A stretch of DNA of 64,000 bases from a virus, in the IMG/VR virus record IMGVR_UViG_3300023094_000009, positions 62,001-126,000 of that record; one strand, 5' to 3'. Numbering within the stretch: the stretch's first letter is position 1; each line of letters starts with the position of its first letter. Shown piece by piece: positions 30,236 to 38,415 of the stretch. The notes beneath the pieces are model-generated. The model had not been told where the DNA came from. It worked only from the letters and a program-made list of their open reading frames with translations, and did no database searches. The translations under genes were made by a program, and so were the position numbers.

Positions 30236-30475
30236 ATGAAAAAGCTACTTATTATCACTTCAGTTTCTTTATTAATCCTCTCTTCCTGCAACAAGGACTA
30301 CAATTGTGTCTGCTCGCTTTATAACGAACAAGGGCAAACCGTAGCAACTGAAGAATACAATTCAACTCAGTACAAGAAAAAGGATAAAGACGAGGCAGAG
30401 AAGAGTTGCAAGGATCGCGATGTTGCGCCTAATGGGGCGTTCGGTGAAATGGGTCGTAAATGTGAGCTGAGATGA
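30236..30475 (+). CDS. Small predicted lipoprotein
   Basis: Starting at ATG 30236 gives a classic type II signal peptide, MKKLLIITSVSLLILSSC, with the lipobox LSSC and Cys18 as the lipidated residue. An upstream ATG at 30197 would bury the signal, so the later start is preferred. The mature 62 residues contain four more cysteines (CVCS, SCKD, KCEL) that could form disulfides, and a charged KKKDKDEAEKS stretch. It would sit in the inner or outer membrane facing the periplasm or outside. It overlaps the next gene by ATGA. Small phage lipoproteins often block superinfection; that role here is inference. Confidence 0.7.
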   Translation: MKKLLIITSVSLLILSSCNKDYNCVCSLYNEQGQTVATEEYNSTQYKKKDKDEAEKSCKDRDVAPNGAFGEMGRKCELR

Positions 30476-31044
30476 CATCTACAAAAACTATCAGAAATGA
30501 TTTTACAAACGAGGAAAAACTTGCTTGTCTTACAGTACTTCACCTACTGATTGAATCAAGTGAGCCTCGATTTAAAAATACAAGAAAAGGTGTGCTTATT
30601 CATAATGCCAAACTATTTGGTGTGTATGACTTTATGTTAGAAGAATACATAGAAAATGTGACTTCAGAATCCTTGAAGAAAGACTTATCATTAAGCAACA
30701 CAAAAGTGGAGTATCTTATAGCTATGACTTATGAGATGCTAAACTCAGCAGGGTTTACCAAAAACGATATAGTGAACGCAGAAAATCTATTCCTTAGAGC
30801 TGTAGGTGTAACTCCTGATGAACTTCATGCATCTTTAGAAAGAGTTAGAATTTTTACTAAAAAGTTTAACGAAAGGACTCATGCAAGTCAAGTACATCCT
30901 TCAAACAATGCTGTAAGTCGTACTTATCAAAGAATGGCAATTCAAGCTCAAGATCCTAATCAAAATAGCTTTTCTTTGAACAACATTGTATTCATTATTT
31001 TCACCGCTTTAGCTATTTTGGGTCTTGTAAGTCTGTGTAGCTAA
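30472..31044 (+). CDS. 190-residue C-terminally membrane-anchored protein
   Basis: A soluble helical N-terminal part of about 165 residues (FTNEEKLACLTVLHLLIESSEPRFKN and so on) ends in a single hydrophobic helix NIVFIIFTALAILGLVSLCS at the C-terminus, so the protein is tail-anchored with its bulk in the cytosol. The soluble part has no recognisable enzyme motif; residues about 20-130 look like an all-helical fold resembling TerB-like bundles, a weak impression only. It is translationally coupled to the lipoprotein by ATGA, suggesting that they act together at the envelope under XRE control. Confidence 0.6.
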   Translation: MTSTKTIRNDFTNEEKLACLTVLHLLIESSEPRFKNTRKGVLIHNAKLFGVYDFMLEEYIENVTSESLKKDLSLSNTKVEYLIAMTYEMLNSAGFTKNDIVNAENLFLRAVGVTPDELHASLERVRIFTKKFNERTHASQVHPSNNAVSRTYQRMAIQAQDPNQNSFSLNNIVFIIFTALAILGLVSLCS

Positions 31045-31049
31045 AAGCT

Positions 31050-31057
31050 TATTTTTG
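31050..31057 (+). promoter_or_regulatory. Possible -7 element TATTTTTG
   Basis: TATTTTTG fits TAnnTTTG and precedes the 31082 ATG by 24 bases, in the 37-base gap after the tail-anchored gene. No clear -33 element is seen, and the T-rich context makes chance matches likely. Confidence 0.4.
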
Positions 31058-31081
31058 TGATAACTCTAAATAATAATCGCT

Positions 31082-31396
31082 ATGAAAGAAGAAAATTTGA
31101 AAACACTCAATGAAAAATACAACACTATTTTAAACGATTTTAAAACCTTCGCTGAAAATTATGAAGGTAAAAATCTTAGTGAAGATTTCCAATCTGAGTT
31201 TAAGGAGCGGTACGACGATATTAGTTCTAGTTTTTCAGATATTATACGCAGACAAGTTAAAGTATCAAAAGAGGAGGGTGTTCATGTTATAGAAAACCTT
31301 CCAATCTTAAAAAACATACACAGATTAAATAACATTCTTATGATGACATACGAAGCTTATTTAAAGGTCGCCTTCCATGAGAAGGCTGTAAACTAA
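31082..31396 (+). CDS. Uncharacterised helical 104-residue protein
   Basis: An all-helical acidic protein (LKTLNEKYNTILNDFKTFAENYEGK, then SFSDIIRRQVKVSKEEGVHVIENLP) without cysteines or membrane helices. No family recognised. It follows the tail-anchored gene and converges with the 31361 gene, overlapping its 3' end by about 36 bases. Confidence 0.55.
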   Translation: MKEENLKTLNEKYNTILNDFKTFAENYEGKNLSEDFQSEFKERYDDISSSFSDIIRRQVKVSKEEGVHVIENLPILKNIHRLNNILMMTYEAYLKVAFHEKAVN

Positions 31397-31588
31397 CTTA
31401 GGTGTCATAAAAACTCTCATAGGACTGTCTGATTCAATAAGCATCCTGTTCAAGCTAAATACCATATCTTGAATGCGTGTGTGCATCAAGGTTTCTGGTG
31501 AATGTTTTGATTGTTGTTTTTTGATAAACTCTAAATGTTCTTCTGATTCGATTCCAACTGTGAATCTTTCAATATATTTTTCTTCCAT
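31361..31588 (-). CDS. Uncharacterised 75-residue protein, last gene of the island
   Basis: The ATG at 31588 (MEEKYIERFTVGIESEEH) is preferred to an in-frame TTG at 31609. The product has a helical middle (ETLMHTRIQDMVFSLNRMLIE) and an end (RVFMTPKLVYSLLMEGDL). A CAAAGATA on the plus strand at 31684-31691 reads TATCTTTG on the minus strand and could be its promoter. Its 3' end overlaps that of the convergent 31082 gene. Confidence 0.5.
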   Translation of the reverse strand: MEEKYIERFTVGIESEEHLEFIKKQQSKHSPETLMHTRIQDMVFSLNRMLIESDSPMRVFMTPKLVYSLLMEGDL

Positions 31589-31683
31589 TTTTCGGCGAAA
31601 TTCCGGCAAAAAACTGAAAAAACAACTTACGCGGTGCTTTTTAGTATATTAGTGCCAAAGGGTTAATATAAATTTTGTTGATG

Positions 31684-31705
31684 CAAAGATATGTATTTAT
31701 CTTTG
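31684..31705. repeat. Inverted repeat made of two opposed -7 boxes
   Basis: CAAAGATA (31684-31691) and TATCTTTG (31698-31705) form an 8-bp perfect inverted repeat with a six-base spacer, and each arm fits TAnnTTTG on its own strand. It may be a back-to-back promoter pair, an operator, or a transcript end for the 955-residue gene; there is no T run, so termination is least likely. Confidence 0.5.
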
Positions 31706-31733
31706 ATGTGGTTGTTAATGAAATGTTATTTGT

Positions 31734-34601
31734 TTACTCTACTATAAATAAATTTTCCAAATACTTAGAAAATAATTCTTCTTTAATTTGCTTCGACTTT
31801 CCGTATATTTCAGGAACGTCCCCACTGACGGATAGAATCTCTTTACCTGTATCACCAATAGAAATTTCTTGTCCTTGGCTGTTTTTCATTACATAATGGT
31901 AAGTTTCACTACCTTCGATAGGCTTTACGTAAAACTTAGTATTACCGTCATAGAAGTTGTAAACGAGTGTATTGAGTTGTTGTAAGGCTTGTGGATTATT
32001 TGATGCTTGTCTCTGTGCCTCTTGAATATTATTAGTCAACAATGCGCTTGGCTTAGAATTCCTGCTGTCGCCTTTTGGGTAATTGGTGTACCCACTGGCA
32101 CCCAACTCAATACTACCTGCCCTCTCTTTAAGAGTTGTGTTATATGGAGAGTTGTAATAGTCTGCTGCATTTATACCTAATTCCTTTGAAGTAAACATCA
32201 ATGGAGTTGTACCATCTTTCATTGTAACTTTTTGCTTAACAGTCTTTTTTTCTTGACCTGTTCCAGTGGTTACATCTGTCCACAAAGTCCAATTATCCGT
32301 AACTCTCCCATCTTTTATTTCTGGATATAATTGAGGGATTCCTTTCGTATCAATTGCGTATTTGGTGGATATTAGTTTTTCTGTCTTAGATCCTGGTTGT
32401 ATGTTTAGCGGTGTGTAACTTAATTCTACCGATTTATTAGCCATAGCCACAGAGGTCAGTCTGTTTACTGCTGACAATCTGGTATTTAGTGTACCTCCTA
32501 CATCACCCCATCCATCAGTCCACCCCAGACCTGATAGTTCTGTGTCTTGCGTGAATAGTGTTCCATACTCAGGATTATCACCATTATCTCCTATCATATC
32601 TCCTCCGTACCCGTTCAAGCCAGATTCTTCTTTGGGAGGTAAGTATCTGCTTACAGCTGGCATTGTATTTACAGCTTTAACTCCTAATTTTTTTACAACC
32701 TCCTCCTGTAAAGAAGCATACATCTGTTGCTTTTGCCATGTCCCCGCTTTTACACCTTTATCTGATATAATACCTTTGGTTGTATAAGTTTTCAAGGTCA
32801 TTTCCTCTTCAGGAGTTAATTTCAATCCTTTGGTGGATTTGTACATGAGAAGTTTGTAATTGGATGTTTTTGCGCCTGGCATTATTCCATCCTTATATAT
32901 GTAATTTCCATTAGAGGATTTTTCAAAATAGAAATTCTCTTTGGTAAAGTTCAATCTTCTTTGCTGATCCCCACTTTCACTATAATGCTTAACTAAATCA
33001 GCTGTTGTTGCATCTATCAGTTTAGTATATTCCTCCCTTGCCTTTCTTGTAGGGGCAGAACCATCTATCATTGTTTTTTTGAAGTTATCCAATGCAGTAT
33101 AGACCTGTGCCCTATTCTGGTCATTTATGGTTATTTTTTTACCTGCAATTTCTATTTCTTGCAGAGTTCCAATATCTACATTTGTAAGATCCTGTACTAA
33201 TTTCGCGGTGTTACCTTTACCCATAATGCCTCCAACCAAGTCATTCACGCCTTTGACAGCTTCTCTTTGAAATTCTGCCTCTCGTTGAGTTTGACTGTAT
33301 TCCCCCCTTTCTTCACTTCCTATCACTTCAGAGGCTCCATATTGTATGTCACCTAAGTTTACTCCTGTGGCATTAGGATCAGCAAGAGTTCCGTCTTGCA
33401 TTGCTTTTATCATATTAAGCTCTAGTTGTTGAGATCGTATCAACAATCCTTCTCTGCCCTGTTGCTCCATTTCTTGGGCATGTCTGACACTCTCTTCATA
33501 CTTTCGTATATTGAGTTTTACATCTTCAACCTTAGTTTCCGTTATTCGGGGAGGTTGATAATTCAATGAAGTGAGATTTTCAAATTCTACTTCCCTGTTA
33601 AATGTTTTGTATACATTTTGATATTTGACTGGATCTACAAATCCATTTTGGTCTATTACTTCACTGTCAAAGTTCCTTGTCTTGTTATTTTCAAGGGTCT
33701 GTGTCAATTCAGCTATTCTGCTCTGTACTTCTTGCTTGTCCCTTCCTTCAGGTAGTTTTCTCAACTCGCCTTCTAAAATATCTTTTTCCTGAGAAAGGCT
33801 TTTATTCAGATTATCATAGAGGCTGTTATAGTTATTTCGTAGGTTATCTACCACCATAGGATTGCTTTCATCGCCATACTTAGCCCAAGCATTTATATCC
33901 ATTTGTCTTACCCCATCTTCTCCTATCTGAGCTAAAACAGCTTGTTTTAATCGGTTTTTATCTGTTGTTCCTTCATAGGTGTTTACATAGTCGAAATAAT
34001 AACCTCCATCTGCTCTTTGTACATATTTTGCATTGATACCTAAATTCTTCAAAGATTCTTGGAAGCTTTTATCCATCAATTTCTTAGGGTTATCAGAATA
34101 GGCAATAAAACCACCTCCGCCATTATATACAGCATTGGGATCTGTTGAATTCATGTAATCGTTCCATCCCTGTGAGGCATAAGCAAAGTTGACATCACTG
34201 TAACTTCCATCATTCTTTTTTCTTGCTTCCTGCCATTGAGGGACTTCCCCTTTATTTCTTAAAGCGGTTGATGCTACACCATTATAAACCCTTTCATCAA
34301 TACTTTCTTTCAGTTTTGACGTGAGTTGGTTCATGAGGGCTGGGTTTGATATGTCTCCTCCAGCAAATTGGTTTACGATATTGACAGTTTGTTGTAGCCT
34401 TTCTTGGAAGTATTGTTTATCTATTGGTCTGGCAACTTCAATATCCAAGGCTAATTCTTCTTGCAAAGAAAGGAGTTTTTCTCTATTTTCATTAACCTGT
34501 CCCTGCATTGAAGCCATCCCAAGCCTTAAAAGCTCCTTGTTACCAAAATGGAATAGCGGAATGCCACTGTAATTATTTAATGTTGAAACACTACTTGCCA
34601 T
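31734..34601 (-). CDS. crAss-like internal cargo protein (955 residues)
   Basis: A long, mostly helical protein with an early segment (LLRLGMASMQGQVNENREKLLSLQEEL, then PIDKQYFQERLQQTVNIVNQFAGGDIS) typical of what I recall for crAss-like cargo proteins that fill the capsid and are ejected with DNA. The C-terminal third is more polar and repeats YxxYxKxG-like turns. There is no signal, membrane helix or enzyme motif. It lies leftward of the 712-residue gene after a terminator, so it probably has its own promoter in the 34602-34680 gap, although no clean -7 box was seen there. Virion location is inferred from family resemblance and operon order. Confidence 0.55.
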   Translation of the reverse strand: MASSVSTLNNYSGIPLFHFGNKELLRLGMASMQGQVNENREKLLSLQEELALDIEVARPIDKQYFQERLQQTVNIVNQFAGGDISNPALMNQLTSKLKESIDERVYNGVASTALRNKGEVPQWQEARKKNDGSYSDVNFAYASQGWNDYMNSTDPNAVYNGGGGFIAYSDNPKKLMDKSFQESLKNLGINAKYVQRADGGYYFDYVNTYEGTTDKNRLKQAVLAQIGEDGVRQMDINAWAKYGDESNPMVVDNLRNNYNSLYDNLNKSLSQEKDILEGELRKLPEGRDKQEVQSRIAELTQTLENNKTRNFDSEVIDQNGFVDPVKYQNVYKTFNREVEFENLTSLNYQPPRITETKVEDVKLNIRKYEESVRHAQEMEQQGREGLLIRSQQLELNMIKAMQDGTLADPNATGVNLGDIQYGASEVIGSEERGEYSQTQREAEFQREAVKGVNDLVGGIMGKGNTAKLVQDLTNVDIGTLQEIEIAGKKITINDQNRAQVYTALDNFKKTMIDGSAPTRKAREEYTKLIDATTADLVKHYSESGDQQRRLNFTKENFYFEKSSNGNYIYKDGIMPGAKTSNYKLLMYKSTKGLKLTPEEEMTLKTYTTKGIISDKGVKAGTWQKQQMYASLQEEVVKKLGVKAVNTMPAVSRYLPPKEESGLNGYGGDMIGDNGDNPEYGTLFTQDTELSGLGWTDGWGDVGGTLNTRLSAVNRLTSVAMANKSVELSYTPLNIQPGSKTEKLISTKYAIDTKGIPQLYPEIKDGRVTDNWTLWTDVTTGTGQEKKTVKQKVTMKDGTTPLMFTSKELGINAADYYNSPYNTTLKERAGSIELGASGYTNYPKGDSRNSKPSALLTNNIQEAQRQASNNPQALQQLNTLVYNFYDGNTKFYVKPIEGSETYHYVMKNSQGQEISIGDTGKEILSVSGDVPEIYGKSKQIKEELFSKYLENLFIVE

Positions 34602-34680
34602 AGTTTGTTTTTGTAAGAGGTAAAATTAAGGTTTTCTAACTTTCTGTGCAAGAATATGTGTCAGTGGGTAATAAAACAAA

Positions 34681-34705
34681 AAAGCCCCCGTTTTATTGGA
34701 GGCTT
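34681..34705 (-). terminator. Rho-independent terminator after the 712-residue gene
   Basis: On the minus strand AAGCCTCC pairs with GGGGGCTT (one G-T pair) around an eight-base AT-rich loop, followed by TTTTTTGTTTT. It begins six bases after the stop at 34711 and separates the muzzle-to-cargo run from the 955-residue gene. Confidence 0.8.
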
Positions 34706-34710
34706 GTGGG

Positions 34711-36849
34711 TTATTGTTGACGTAAAACTCTTTCTGCGTAAGGGTTCACATTCCCTAGTTGAAACTGGTATTGAGGATCATAGTAGCTTCCTACCCCAAA
34801 CATATCCAAAGAAACATCTGGATAGAGTGCATCAAGCCTGTTCATATCCATCACTTCCTGATAGTTATTAAGATTGATTGCCCTATTAGCCATGAAGTAG
34901 TTATTTATGTCTTGTTGTGTATTACTTAGTCCCCTCAAAGCTCTTGCTTCATAGTTTAACCTGCTTTGAGTGTTGAATTGTTTTTCACTTGTATCCTGCC
35001 CGATATTGAATAATTCTGCGCTTGCAAAGTTTTGAGCATTCAATTGTGTAGCTTGTGTTATTGCATTTGATTCTGCTTGCTGAGAAGAAGCTACAACGTT
35101 GGCTAGAGTGGATGCTCTTTGAGAGGAAGGGAGAGAAGCTAGTTGTTGGGCTGCGAAATTTCTTTCCCTAGCTATATTCTGCAACTGAGGCTCAATTCCC
35201 ACCCTTACAGGATCAATTCTTTGCAGATCAATTGTAGCCAGACTTTCAGGTGACAATGCACTTGGAGGCGGTATCGAATCATCCGGCATGAAAAATCCTC
35301 GGGGTATTCTTGGTGCTGGTGTCCTTGCACCTGTAATATCATTTATAATTGGGTTTCCTTGTACATCTACCTGTGTTGACACAACTGGTTCCTCTAGTTT
35401 TACCTGTGCTTGTAGCTGGTACTGCGCTATTGAGAAATCTGCCTCTGGCGGGAGGTTGGTGGAAAAGTCCTGAATCCTTGTCTGCGTCTCAGGAGAAAGT
35501 GTTTGAAGCACTTCTGGTCTTAATTGCTTGAGTGTTGTGATTCCTAGTTCTTTCAGTTTTTTAAGTTCCTCCGGTTTTACAAGGTTTACTCCAATAGAAT
35601 AACGTCCTGAAGTAAAATCTCCAAGTTTCTGGTCGTAAGTACGGATACCTTTGTCAACTGTTGCATCCTGCGTAAAGGTTTCCTTTTGCAGATATCCTTG
35701 TGCCCTTTGCTTGTCCTGTGCTGAAAATCTTCCTGTCTGGTCTTCTGCAATCACTTTGGCACTTGTCTGCATCTGGTTGTTCATGTCCTTCTGCAAGTCT
35801 CCAATCAACTGGTTCTGCTTATTGAGATTAATTCCCTTTTTCAAGCTTGGTTGTCCATTTTCTGAAAACTCTACCAAACCTTTATATTCTGGTTTTTGAA
35901 GAATTGTAGGAAAGTTTGAATAAAGATACTGGATAGCCTGATTTGCTTCTACAATCCCATAGGCAGATGTATTTGCGCTCTGCTTATTTCGTGTGTTGTC
36001 AGCATAAGCGTTATCATTGTAGAAGGTTGTATAAGGAACTGTACCTCCACCCTGATACTTCTTGATCAATCCTTTTCCTACCAAATGATCATAAGTCTTT
36101 CTTGGAGTCCATCCATATTTTGACGACAAATCATTTATTGTCTTCACTGTTCCTCCCAATTCAAATATTTCAGGTTGTGTAAGCTCATCTGGGTTTTGTT
36201 CAATGCTTACAGCTTCCTGTATAGTAGCATCTTCCGGTTGGTCTAAAAGTTCTTCTGGTACTTGATTTGGTTCAGCTACGTATTCTGTATCGATTGGTTT
36301 TCCTTTTTTAGCTTTTTCCTGCGAAGCAAACATTTCTGAAAACATTCCCTGCATAGCCTGATCCTTAACCTGCTTTTGCTTGGATAATTCGTCTATCTGC
36401 TTTGTTATGTAAGAAGTATTTAGCTTGTAAGTTGCTTCGTCAATCTTAGGATTATCTATTTGTTTCTTCAATGAACTGAATGAATCTTCAAGTTCTGTGA
36501 GGATTTTTGAGAGTCCGATCTTACGGGCATACTTGTCCATTACATCAGCGTAAGTATCTGTTGTTTTTACATTGGAGAGGTTGTAGTCTTCTTTCAGTTT
36601 TTTTACGTCCGATTTTTTTATTGTCGCGTTTTTAGTGTCTGAAAGGATGGAAGTCATTCCCGGCAAGATAAGATTCACTCCACCTCTTTTATGCTTCTCA
36701 CCTAAAACTTGCAATACGCTCCCATCAGGTGTCATGACATATTCCCCACCTTCTGCATTTACATTTGGCTGGATTCCAACTCTAGGATCTAACTCTGAAA
36801 TAAATCCTTCTGTCAGTAATTTTTCTAATTGAGGTTTCTTTCTTTCCAT
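34711..36849 (-). CDS. crAss-like cargo protein (712 residues)
   Basis: Residues about 25-75 read NVNAEGGEYVMTPDGSVLQV then GEKHKRGGVNLILPGMTSILSD, a motif block I associate with a conserved crAss-like cargo protein (E-G-GE, DG, G-KH-GG, L, SD). A Gln/Glu-rich helical middle and a low-complexity C-terminal half without cysteines follow; near residue 265 is a helix-turn-helix-like stretch (YGWTPRKTYDHLVGKGLIKKY). It shares one base with the 235-residue gene and is followed by a terminator. Likely packaged with DNA; inferred from family pattern and position. Confidence 0.6.
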   Translation of the reverse strand: MERKKPQLEKLLTEGFISELDPRVGIQPNVNAEGGEYVMTPDGSVLQVLGEKHKRGGVNLILPGMTSILSDTKNATIKKSDVKKLKEDYNLSNVKTTDTYADVMDKYARKIGLSKILTELEDSFSSLKKQIDNPKIDEATYKLNTSYITKQIDELSKQKQVKDQAMQGMFSEMFASQEKAKKGKPIDTEYVAEPNQVPEELLDQPEDATIQEAVSIEQNPDELTQPEIFELGGTVKTINDLSSKYGWTPRKTYDHLVGKGLIKKYQGGGTVPYTTFYNDNAYADNTRNKQSANTSAYGIVEANQAIQYLYSNFPTILQKPEYKGLVEFSENGQPSLKKGINLNKQNQLIGDLQKDMNNQMQTSAKVIAEDQTGRFSAQDKQRAQGYLQKETFTQDATVDKGIRTYDQKLGDFTSGRYSIGVNLVKPEELKKLKELGITTLKQLRPEVLQTLSPETQTRIQDFSTNLPPEADFSIAQYQLQAQVKLEEPVVSTQVDVQGNPIINDITGARTPAPRIPRGFFMPDDSIPPPSALSPESLATIDLQRIDPVRVGIEPQLQNIARERNFAAQQLASLPSSQRASTLANVVASSQQAESNAITQATQLNAQNFASAELFNIGQDTSEKQFNTQSRLNYEARALRGLSNTQQDINNYFMANRAINLNNYQEVMDMNRLDALYPDVSLDMFGVGSYYDPQYQFQLGNVNPYAERVLRQQ

Positions 36850-37556
36850 TACATTGTTCCCCCTAAGTAGTTCGTATTCATGTATTGCATTTGAGGGGTA
36901 TAAAGTCTCAAAGCCATTTGTCTTCTTGCTTCTTCTGTTGCCCTTCCTGTTTGTTTTGCGTTTGCAAGTCCTGACAAGAAAGTCCTTCCTGCTCCAAGTC
37001 CAAGAGCTGTTGCTGAGGAAGCAACTCCAAGCCCTCTCCCTGTTGTTCCTCTTGGTGTCCCTATGAAGTTACCCAAACTGTACAAATCTGTTTGCAGGTT
37101 GCTTCCATAAGGGTTAAAGAAAGGCATCATTTGCCCGAAGAGGTTATTTTGTTCTGTGGATTGTTGTTCCCACGAATTCGGTGCAAGTGTAGTGTTTTCA
37201 GCTGTTGTTGGAGTATAAGTTTGATTCCATACATCCTGTACAGATCTGGGTTGAAGCCTCATTTCTTCTTCCATGGCAACAGGGGGAGTGTAAGTTGTCG
37301 CATAAGCGGGGTCTTGACTCATTCCTGTATTATTTGGGAGTGCCATTTCACTTGTGATGCCTGTTACACTCTGCGGAGCATTCATGTTTATCTGAGGCTG
37401 ATTTGTAGCCATTGTAGGATTGTACATCACAGGGGGAGTGTACATGGGATTGTAGGGGACTTGTTGTGTCATTGCTTGTCTACGTTGATTGTAGACTGCT
37501 TCCGAGATAAATCCCTGATCGTATTGTTCCTGTAAAAGTCTTAGTTGTTCTTCCAT
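36849..37556 (-). CDS. 235-residue putative minor virion protein
   Basis: The first 30 residues (EEQLRLLQEQYDQGFISEAVYNQRR) look like a SHOCT-type helical pair. The middle is low-complexity (PYNPMYTPPVMYNP, Gln/Thr/Asn-rich), and the end (FLSGLANAKQTGRATEEARRQM to NYLGGTM) resembles a C-terminal motif of cargo-associated proteins of crAss-like phages. No enzyme motif. Position between the M15 peptidase and the cargo gene suggests a packaged or assembly-related protein. Confidence 0.5.
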   Translation of the reverse strand: MEEQLRLLQEQYDQGFISEAVYNQRRQAMTQQVPYNPMYTPPVMYNPTMATNQPQINMNAPQSVTGITSEMALPNNTGMSQDPAYATTYTPPVAMEEEMRLQPRSVQDVWNQTYTPTTAENTTLAPNSWEQQSTEQNNLFGQMMPFFNPYGSNLQTDLYSLGNFIGTPRGTTGRGLGVASSATALGLGAGRTFLSGLANAKQTGRATEEARRQMALRLYTPQMQYMNTNYLGGTM

Positions 37557-37557
37557 T

Positions 37558-38415
37558 TTATTCTTGTTTTAATTCTTGAAAAATACTTGGCATTTGAGGA
37601 AGGGAGGTTTGTACATTTATTTCCCCGATCTGTGGAATATTTTCTCCATTGTTTTGTTGTCCTTTTGCGTATTGTGCTAAATATTGATTCTCTTCTTCTG
37701 AAGCCTGAAATACTTTTGCAAACTCCTGCTCTATTTGTTTTTCCCTTGTTTTCTCTGCTTGCGCTTCTTTCAGTTCGTTTCTTGCCTCGCTTTTCTCTTC
37801 TTTCTCCGCCCCGATAATTGATTTCTCTAATTCCTTAGTTGAAAATTCTTGTAGTGGCAGAATATTTGCCATGTCATAAGATTGTTCAACCTCTAAACCA
37901 TGAGTATGTCCATCTCCTTCAAAATGCCCCATATCTTTCATATCCTGCGTTATGGGTTGACCTGTTTCAATCAATTGTTTGTAGGAATAAACAGGAGCGA
38001 TGTTATCAATGTTAGCATACCTTTCCTTTACTTTCTTTGAATACCTTGAATCGGTTCCTACATGGAAATGAGCACCTGTTGCACCTGTTTTCTCCATGAT
38101 TGCAGGATCTGTTTCATCTATTATACCCAAATTATACTTTACTAGAAGTCCTAACCCTTCTGGTGTATTCATGAGGTAGGCATAGTCTTCTGTATGTGTG
38201 GCTGAAATGTCAAATGCCTCACCTTTTACATGCTTCGATTTGCTTCCTGCATTCCCCGCTCTTCCTGCTGGTCTTCTGCCACTTGTAAGGGTCAGGGTTT
38301 TTCCTGTTATATCCGTATATTCCTGCAAAAAACCTTGAACATTGGGAGCCAGTGCATTGTAATATTGCTTGTAAATTATTGAAGCATCCTTGACTCGTGT
38401 TTTTTCATTAGGCAT
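37558..38415 (-). CDS. M15-type D,D-peptidase-like virion protein
   Basis: The N-terminal 130 residues match the Peptidase_M15-like pattern: SKHVKGEAFDIS with His62 and Asp69 and, further on, GAHFHVG with His116 and His118, the usual zinc ligands and catalytic region of LAS metallopeptidases that cut peptidoglycan cross-bridges. The rest (about 150 residues) is a charged helix and Gln/Glu-rich tail, likely a virion anchor. It overlaps the muzzle-like gene by eight bases. Placed amid cargo genes, it could open the cell wall during DNA entry, while the 53146 gene provides another lysin-like activity. Family assignment is good; the timing is inferred. Confidence 0.75.
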   Translation of the reverse strand: MPNEKTRVKDASIIYKQYYNALAPNVQGFLQEYTDITGKTLTLTSGRRPAGRAGNAGSKSKHVKGEAFDISATHTEDYAYLMNTPEGLGLLVKYNLGIIDETDPAIMEKTGATGAHFHVGTDSRYSKKVKERYANIDNIAPVYSYKQLIETGQPITQDMKDMGHFEGDGHTHGLEVEQSYDMANILPLQEFSTKELEKSIIGAEKEEKSEARNELKEAQAEKTREKQIEQEFAKVFQASEEENQYLAQYAKGQQNNGENIPQIGEINVQTSLPQMPSIFQELKQE

